Positions 57,460 to 64,000 of a DNA stretch of 64,000 nucleotides are shown piece by piece. Positions within the stretch are counted from its first letter, which is position 1. Each line of letters opens with the position of its first letter. The position numbers were made by a program, and so were the translations under genes. Below the pieces are notes generated by a model. It searched no databases and was not told the DNA's origin. It worked only from the letters and a program-made list of their open reading frames with translations. The DNA comes from Ignelater luminosus (taxonomy: Eukaryota; Arthropoda; Insecta; Coleoptera; Elateridae), in assembly GCA_011009095.1 (NCBI GenBank), contig VTPC01000518.1, positions 113,782 to 177,781 on the forward strand, read 5' to 3'.

Positions 57460-58028
57460 ATTATAGGACATTAAAAAATCTCAATGAGCCTGTGGAACAC
57501 TGGAGTACCAATCTTTTATCTTTTAGTTTCTAAGTTCGATATTAATACAAAAAAGGAATGGGAAATCAAATCACATAAAACAACTTTGTCAACCACACAA
57601 TTATTTATTGAGTTTTTAACTGACCGAAGTCATTTGTTAGAATCATTAGACAGTAAGTGTTCAGCAACAAATGTCAACTAGAAAAACACATCAAGAAACA
57701 AAATCTCAATCACACTTATCAACGAATAGAAATACAAATGTATTTTTGCATTTTTCAATGCAAGGATTTCCTTAAGCTATCTATTAATTCATGTCATGCA
57801 GAAATCAAACGTCTTAAAGCTTGTACCAATTGCTTAAGGAAAGGACATATGCTACAAGAATGTTACTATGGTTTTTGTGTTTGTAACAGAAAACACAACT
57901 CCTTACATATGAATCATAAATCTCAAATACAGTCAAACTTGAAGAATGTCACATTAGAATCTCATTCTAAAGCAGATTCTAACAACACCCAAATTTATTG
58001 TAATCACATTCAGTCAAGTTACAAATAA
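57460..58028 (+). pseudogene. BEL/Pao-type gag fragment with zinc knuckle
   Basis: In shifted frames: LKNLNEPVEHWST (57470), FLLVSKFDINTKKEWEIKSH, TTQLFIEFLTDRSHLLESLD (to about 57655), then in another frame ACTNCLRKGHMLQECYYGFC followed by VCNRKHNSLHMN. The first is the gag-type (DUF1759-like) region and the second a CCHC zinc knuckle plus second Cys/His pair typical of BEL/Pao retrotransposons. No protease, polymerase, integrase or LTR was found, so it is a stranded gag piece. Confidence 0.75.
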
Positions 58029-58936
58029 TGACATAAGCACATTTGACAGGGTTGGAATTTGTAATGTAACCTTGCGTTACAAGATATTGAATTTAATTTA
58101 ATTAAGACGCTTTTGGTTTTTAGGCTGGTTGGACTCAGTGGATAGCCTGGTGGTCTTGAGCGAAGATAAGGGAGTTATACATACAATAAAACACAAGCCA
58201 TCAACAATTATTTTAAAAACATTATTTAAATTTAATAAAATTGAGAACGATGTTAAATTTTTTCCAAAACATTCATAAAATGTTTAATCTCAATCTCCAA
58301 ACAAAATATAATTTGAATAAGTTAAATCTTATCATTCAATACATTCTGTATATCTTTACTACTGAAATGTAATAAAACTTTTGAAAAATAGAATAATGCA
58401 AATAAAATTTCATAATTATACAACAAATCAAAAAAACGTTAAACAACAAACTTATGAAATGTTACCTAAGAGCATAATAAAAAAATCCAAACTTACCACT
58501 AGGTTCTTATCTTTGAAGTTTCAGTACTGTACTTCGGGACAAGAGGAATCTGAAACTAACCTATGCGAAACAACCCCTCTCTACGCTTTCTAAATTTTTA
58601 GAAACAACAGCAATGTAAATAGGAAAGTTTGAATCATAACTGTTTTAAACCATACAAAAAAAAATTTGTAAGAATGCATCAAAGTGGAAGATGATAAATT
58701 GTGGATTTAATAAATATAGAGACAAATTAAATTAGATAATCCATATATACAATTAATCATTTGACAGCAATATTTTTTTTTTAAAATAGAACTAGCATTT
58801 AGAATGTCAACCATATGTGCAGGCACCCATTTCTTCACGAAGTTGTAGCTTTACAAATGTGCTGGTACAGAAGTCCTAACGTCAATTCATTTTTGGTTAA
58901 AGCATAAAACAAAAGGTCAACCATACATGGGCTACT
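58029..58936. other. No supported gene
   Basis: AT-rich. A frame at 58381-58593 (+) is unrecognised. Poly-A/T-rich patches only. Confidence 0.4.
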
Positions 58937-59419
58937 GCCCTTTCACAATAATGTTAATGGTAATGGTGATGTTAAGATGTTAACAGTAATGGTAATGTTA
59001 ACACAGTTCACATTAATGTTAATGTTAGAAGTTGGCACATTTAAAATTCCCGGGTATAAAAGTGGGAGGAGCGTTGTTAAAAAGTAAAAACAAAACCTAT
59101 GAACAACCAACATAACCTCCATTCTTCACTGTGATTCTTCATTTGATTTGAGATTTGAGTAGAGTTTTAATTTTGTTGGAATTGACAGATATGACAGATC
59201 GGTAAAATGGAAAAGCATGGCAGTGCGCACTGCGCATGCTGTAAAACTTCAAATCTATTGGTAGATGTTAACCATGATGTTAAAGAATCCAAAATATTTT
59301 TGGAAGGGTTAACATTACCACTACCATTAACATTGTTGTGAACGTTTCAATGACCACAACATATTGTGAGTATTAACATCTTAACATAACATTACCATTA
59401 ACATTATTGTGAAAGGCCC
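58937..59419. mobile_element. Inverted-repeat element with AATGTTAATGG ends
   Basis: GCCCTTTCACAATAATGTTA plus ATGGTAATGGTGATGTTAAG at the left end and its inverse at the right end (GGGCCTTTCACAATAATGTT plus AATGGTAATGTTATGTTAAG). The ends are built of a TTAATGGTAATG short repeat. The interior includes GCAGTGCGCACTGCGCATGC. Target duplication uncertain. Non-autonomous. Confidence 0.7.
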
Positions 59420-59449
59420 TCTACCTTTAAAAAAAATGAACAAAGTAAA

Positions 59450-60190
59450 GGCCCATTTACAACCACTTCAAAAGCAGCGTACTTTAGAGTCCAATTCTGA
59501 ATTATGCCAATGCATCAATTTTCACTATCTACAATTACAACTTCGAGACTGAATTTCTCTTAGAATACTAATACAAATCGAGTTTTAATTTGCTAGCTTT
59601 CGTTATTACTGGCATAACCTTTAGATATTATTTAAATTATGTTTATGTAGAATTGGATGCACCCAGTATCTTCTTGCTTTGCGCCAGTTGCGTTTTATAT
59701 TACCAATCTCGTATTGTCTCTTTAACACCAACACACATGCTAAATTATCTAATAAGGCAACTAACATCCATAATTATATGTATAACCTACACAAAGCAGT
59801 TAAAACCAACACTTCAAAAAAAATCTTTTGTTTTTGTTTTATTGCAAAATTGATTTTCAGGTTCGCAGCTTTTTACAAATAAAAAACGTAATAAAGACCA
59901 ATTTTATGACTTTTTGGGTTATAGCAGAATTCCAATCAAAAACAGGCAAATAAAACCAATCTCAGTTTTAAATAAGGTAAGTTGCGCATGTGTCAAGATT
60001 GAATTTAATTAGAACTTGAAGTGGAGATTTGCACTTTGCATGCTTCAACTTCGCCACCGAAGTCAAAGTTTAGTCAAGTCGATAGTGAATTTTTAATGTA
60101 AACATCTACCGGTGGTGGCATATACTTAACACGAAATTCAGACTTCCTGGTTGAAGCGTGTCGTTAGTGAATTGGTTGTAAATGACCCTT
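59450..60190. mobile_element. Inverted-repeat element with GGCCCATTTACAACCA ends
   Basis: GGCCCATTTACAACCACTTC at the left end and GGGTCATTTACAACCAATTC on the - strand at the right end. It starts only 30 bases after the preceding element, so the two are nearly adjacent. The interior has a hydrophobic frame at 59590-59853 (+) without known motifs. Superfamily unknown. Confidence 0.6.
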
Positions 60191-60701
60191 AAGAAACTAA
60201 CATCTACCAACATAACCAACTACACCTGACCACCTATTCAAATTTCATATACCAAAGTGTAAGGAAAGTTGAAACATAATTAAAGAAGAAATTTTAAATT
60301 AGAAAATTACTAAATCATAATACGAAACCAACCCTTATCAAATTGCTAACTAGATCTATATTGAATAAATTAAACAGAAATACAAACGACAGCTGTGACA
60401 GTTCAAAATACAGCAATAAAAAAAAATAAATTTAAATATTGGAAGAATTATACCCCGTGTCCTGCTTGCTATAATAAACAAAATTGAAAAGTTGGTCAAC
60501 CCCTATTTGATTTCAAAATAAAGAAGCTACTAGAAAAAGTAATCAACCTATCGGTATGAACTCACAAGTACCAAAAAAACCTCTTCAACAAGAGAAAACT
60601 ACAGAAAAATACAAGATCACACTGAGAGCACAGATTAACTACAACCCATGTAACGGGAACAAAAAGTAAACGTTACAAATTCTACATTTCAAACCAAATC
60701 C
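60191..60701. other. No feature seen
   Basis: AT-rich spacer. Confidence 0.4.
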
Positions 60702-61478
60702 CGAGTTTTCCAGAATTTCCATGCAATTCTCCTGAAAATTCCATGTACCTTTTCTAGTCTACTACCATTCAAAAGTCGATGTGCAACCAGGACTTGTTTC
60801 ATATACGACAATCTGACAATATTCATCATACAGTTTTCAAGGTAATTATTCAATTGTTCAAATAAGAACAAATTCATTGCTATTAAAGAAAAAACACAAT
60901 CGTTGCGACTTCTACTGGAAATTAAAAAATAATATGAAGGTGAACAATACTGTTACGATAACAGTGAACCAGATTGTCGGAACCAATCAGAAGGATACAG
61001 CAAATTGTAAAATCGTCAGATCTGCCAACAGTGGGTTGCAGCTATTGTCCACCTCTTTTTCATCATGTTTACAAAATTTAAAACTATCTGTTAGTGTTTG
61101 CTTTTTACCAATAGCACTTTTTCTAAAAGTCGGATTTAAACAATTAAAATCTAGCAAAAATTACCTCAAGAATCAACTCTTTTTTATTGACTAGAGCCCT
61201 TGGTCCTTAAACCAAGATTGTTTTTGTGCCTCCACCACAAGCGCTCAAGGGGGATCCCCTTGGGGCTGTGAAACAGACATGGAGGGCCCCCTTGGGCTCC
61301 AAACCAAACATGCAAGCATCTCCTTGGACTCCAGAAATAACATGAAAAGGGATCCTAAGACACCTAGCATCTTGAACCGACATGAGTAGTTTTGCTGTTA
61401 TTAGAAGTTCCAGAAAAAGATCGTTAAATTCCCTGATTTTTATTTATATTTCCCTATTTCCATGACTTTTTCTCTATG
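60702..61478. repeat. Interspersed repeat, copy 2
   Basis: Second copy of the repeat at 56336-57250 with the same order of blocks: TTTCCATGCAATTCTCC, CAATTGTTCAAATAAGAAC, GATAACAGTGAAC, GATTGTTTTTGTGCCTCCAC, GGCTCCAAACCAAACATGCA, TTTTATTTATATTTCCCTAT. The GC-rich middle differs most (CCCCTTGGGGC, GGGCCCCCTTGGG). Confidence 0.75.
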
Positions 61479-61801
61479 TTATCATTTGCTTAACATGTTA
61501 CATTATGCAAAAATTCCCTAACATTAAAATGTCATCAGTAATTTCTTTGAATATACATTACACTTTCAAACTTATGTGTGAAAGTGTTTCACAATAAATG
61601 CTTGCTATTTTACACTATATGATGCCACTTTTTCAAATTAATGCTGTTATATAAAACTCCAATCTCGACCAATTCTAAGAAATCTCTCGTCAAAACTAGA
61701 AAAAGTTAGTATATTCAACACAAACATAATTGGACATTGTACAATTTTATACTTCAAAAATTATTATAAACATTACAACAAATAACAACAACAGCGATTA
61801 A
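61479..61801. other. Kaptin 3' flank
   Basis: AT-rich sequence between the repeat and the Kaptin stop codon; probably includes its 3' untranslated region. No signal can be fixed. Confidence 0.4.
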
Positions 61802-61891
61802 TTATTCTTTTATAGATAGTACATCAATATTTGGAATAGCAAGAACTTTCAGCTTTTCTTCCAGTATTTCTTGTATGAATCTAGGATCATG
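61802..61891 (-). CDS. KPTN: Kaptin last exon
   Basis: Acceptor ATTTTGCAG; 29 codons plus TAA. Encodes HDPRFIQEILEEKLKVLAIP and NIDVLSIKE. It forms a probable C-terminal helix, as expected for the end of the protein. Confidence 0.85.
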   Translation of the reverse strand, partial: HDPRFIQEILEEKLKVLAIPNIDVLSIKE

Positions 61892-63985
61892 CTGCAAAAT
61901 AAGATATAAACATTAGAAGGTATCTTTATATAATGTGGTTAATTTTTCATTACACTTATTAATTTTGTCAGAACCAAGTTTTTCAAAAAATCCAAAAACC
62001 TGCCTTAGATAGATGGTCTAAGATAAAATCCCATCTTTTATAAAACAAAAGAGCAATGATTTGAAGTATAAGCTTTTTAAATGAAACACCCAGTATGGTA
62101 TTGAACAATCATTCTATACCCTATTTGTTATAGCAAGCAATTGTCATCTGTCAGTGTCAAGATTTCTGAATATTTTTTACTGTATTAATTTAATGTGACT
62201 ATATATGTGTTCTGTGATGTGACTTTTCTTCAGAGTGTACTTGGAATTTAGTTACAAAAAGTTACTATATGGTTTTAGGTTATATGACTGTTTTCTTGTT
62301 TTATAAGTGATGGTATTTTATCTCAGACTATTGAAAAGAACATAAGAAACTATCCAAGCTAAATTTTTGAGATTTTTGAAAAGCTTTATTCTGACAAAAT
62401 TAATAAGTGTCTAATGAAACATCAATTATGGTATATATAGTCCTGGATCAAATATTATCATAAATGCATTTTACATATAAGAATTTTCATAAATACTTAA
62501 GGGAGACAATGTCTTATTAAATTAATTAAATTAAAAATTAATAAAGTAATAAATTCTTTTAAAATTAAATCAGAGTATCAACTGTTAGAAGTGGCAAATG
62601 ATATCTACAGTTCTTAAATGAAGTTGATGGTTCTTTTCATTGTTAATTTTTTAAAACTAATATACAAACAAATTATAACAATCATAATTTGAATTGTGAT
62701 CTTACTTGTAAAATATGAACCCCTTTCATTGTCAGAACAACTAATTCTTTGACTCCATCTCCTGTTATGTCCACATACTTTAAATCTAACACAGGCGTTG
62801 GGAATCTTTTTAATGCTGAAATACACCAACACCCATTACTACTGTCAAGCTTATAAGCTATAATTTCCTAAAATATTTTTGATGATTTTAATTGTTTGCT
62901 ATTACAAATAAGATTAAGATAAATAATACTTGATTACTGTTTCCAATAAGTATTTCGTCACATCCATCAAAATCAATATCTGCTATTTCAGCACTAGCTA
63001 AGACACTTGTAAGTTCATATCTTGGGAGGGTTCCATATTTTTTTAAACCATAATGTAAAATGTCTCTAAAAAGAGAATAAAATGAAATTGTCACTCACAA
63101 TATCATAGAATGATGAAAACAGATTTTGAAAATAAAAGTAATTCAATAAGTATACATACATATTATGCGGCATGTACATTACTGATAATGTAACATAAAA
63201 TTTGTATTTTCTTTATCAGCAAGTATATTGGAAAATCCTGAAACATGATATAAAAATGTTTGCACCTTACATAAGGAAATTCTTGAGTAAAAATTAAAGA
63301 AATTTCTAATTTTGGAGATAGGAAATTATTGTATTTCTTATTTTGTTTCATTCAAAGCACGAACAACAGATATACAGATACATAATTTTTTTGAACTGCT
63401 AGTCCAGTAAATATTCAAATCAGCACCCTTCAATCCTTTGGCAATGAATGTACATTGAAATCTTTTTATGTAAAGTACAAAAATTCTTATACCTACTATC
63501 GTTTAGTCAATCCCAGGGTCTATCAAAATTGCAAAAAAAATCAGAGGGTTTCCATTAAAAAAAAAATTGACAATGATGGAAGATGACTGTAACATTAAAG
63601 TGTGTATTTTCAAAATATAAAATCAACCTGTTTTATAATTTTTCAATATGCTTGCCCATAAAAAAATATAAATATTATGTGTTGCTTTATACTCACACTG
63701 TATACATAATAGGACTTACATAATACCTACGCAAAGAATACAGCAGGAAGAATAGTATTTGTAACAATTAAATTCAATATAGGATTTCTTCTTGTAATAA
63801 TTTCATTTCTGTATTTTTCCTTTATAAAATCTGGACACTTAACATCATATTTATTGGGATAGATTCGTACAGAAGAGATGGTATTATCGAATCGAGTAGA
63901 AAAGTTAAACATTATTTCTTTTGATTTTACATTTATTCTACATAATCTAACATATCCACACTCACATCCAAATGCTGTTATTCGT
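61802..63985 (-). CDS. KPTN: Kaptin (KICSTOR subunit), C-terminal half, four exons
   Basis: Kaptin is part of the lysosomal KICSTOR complex that holds GATOR1 at the lysosome and so restrains mTORC1 when amino acids are scarce; it was first described as an actin-associated protein. Exons on the - strand: 63985-63731, 63065-62930, 62867-62706 and 61891-61802, with GT-AG borders and matching phases, giving about 213 residues and a TAA stop. Seen: CGYVRLCRINVKS, FDNTISSVRIYP, LNLIVTNTILPAVFFA, DILHYGLKKYG, EIADIDFDGCDEILIGNSNQ, WCISALKRFPTPVLDLKYVD, ITGDGVKELVVLTMKGVHIL and a short Lys/Glu-rich tail. The D-x-D-x-D-G-style loops fit the repeat (beta-propeller-like) half, and Y-V-D-I-T-G-D-G-V-x-E-L is close to the human protein. 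The 5' half continues beyond the window. The gene faces Pellino tail to tail. Confidence 0.9.
62706..62867 (-). CDS. KPTN: Kaptin, third exon seen
   Basis: Acceptor ATTTTAG, donor CAA|GTAAGA; 54 whole codons. Encodes EIIAYKLDSSNGCWCISALK, RFPTPVLDLKYVDITGDGVK and ELVVLTMKGVHILQ, the most diagnostic Kaptin segment. Confidence 0.9.
62868..62929 (-). other. Kaptin intron of 62 bases
   Basis: Begins GTATTA and ends TTTTAG on the - strand. It is one of the short introns typical of insects, as are those of 60-66 bases in Pellino. Confidence 0.85.
62930..63065 (-). CDS. KPTN: Kaptin, second exon seen
   Basis: Acceptor CTCTTTTTAG, donor CAA|GTATTA. Encodes DILHYGLKKYGTLPRYELTS, VLASAEIADIDFDGCDEILI and GNSNQ. 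A second acceptor two bases later is possible, but the phase of the previous exon favours the first. Confidence 0.88.
63731..63985 (-). CDS. KPTN: Kaptin, first exon seen
   Basis: Acceptor TTTTTCCAG (- strand), donor GC|GTAGGT. Encodes RITAFGCECGYVRLCRINVK and on to LIVTNTILPAVFFA. Starts with the last base of a codon from an exon beyond the window. Confidence 0.88.
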
Positions 63986-64000
63986 CTGGAAAAAATGGTT

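Noticed and set aside
1-64000. CRISPR arrays, riboswitches, rRNA or bacterial operons
   Set aside because: No regularly spaced repeats with unique spacers and no bacterial-type gene layout; genes are spliced.

Overview
This looks like a stretch of an AT-rich, intron-rich arthropod genome, most likely an insect; a beetle is a guess from the style of the repeats. It has spliced genes with GT-AG introns, very long introns, and many decayed transposable elements. It is not bacterial, and I saw no operon, CRISPR array or rRNA. Only two host genes can be supported firmly.

(1) Pellino is on the + strand. It is an E3 ubiquitin ligase of Toll/IL-1R signalling. Eight coding exons run from 23622 to 51720 and join in frame into about 426 residues, ending in a proper stop. 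The small first exon with the start codon was not found; it may lie anywhere upstream, so positions 1-23621 may be upstream intron or intergenic. (2) Kaptin (KPTN, a KICSTOR subunit of the nutrient-sensing mTORC1 brake) is on the - strand. Its last four coding exons lie between 63985 and 61802, and the 5' half is beyond the right edge. The two genes are tail to tail, with about 10 kb of repeats between them.

Layout. 1-2307: a foldback element carrying a cysteine-rich gene fragment, then a mariner-derived inverted-repeat element. 2308-11300: mostly featureless AT-rich DNA with one pogo-type miniature element (5506-5938) and a lone retroelement primer-binding-site-like sequence (10339). 11829-13056: a Tc1/mariner-type element with TA duplications and a broken transposase. 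13130-13560: two opposed tRNA-Arg-like sequences. 14055-14576: two unrecognised short reading frames. 15060-15680: a degenerate tandem repeat. 19385-20460: an R1-like LINE relic. 21386-21996: an inverted-repeat element. 23622-51720: Pellino. Two of its introns have been filled by nested transposons. Intron 31845-42047 is almost all one inverted-repeat element (31867-41983) holding pieces of two LINEs, a miniature element and an unidentified 3.8 kb block. Intron 42604-51593 holds a Tigger-like element (43180-51375) that encloses an RTE-like LINE, a Tc1-like element, a piggyBac-like element and a second Tigger-like element. 51721-61800: 3' flank with a local family of repeats, a BEL/Pao gag fragment and several inverted-repeat elements. 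61802-63985: Kaptin.

The two genes have no shared pathway visible here. I found no convincing new system. The most interesting material is the layered insertion history in the Pellino introns, the foldback that carries a CXC-like cysteine-rich fragment, the opposed tRNA-Arg-like pair and the repeat cluster downstream of Pellino. All alignments were done by eye, so element ends are approximate except where target duplications are given.
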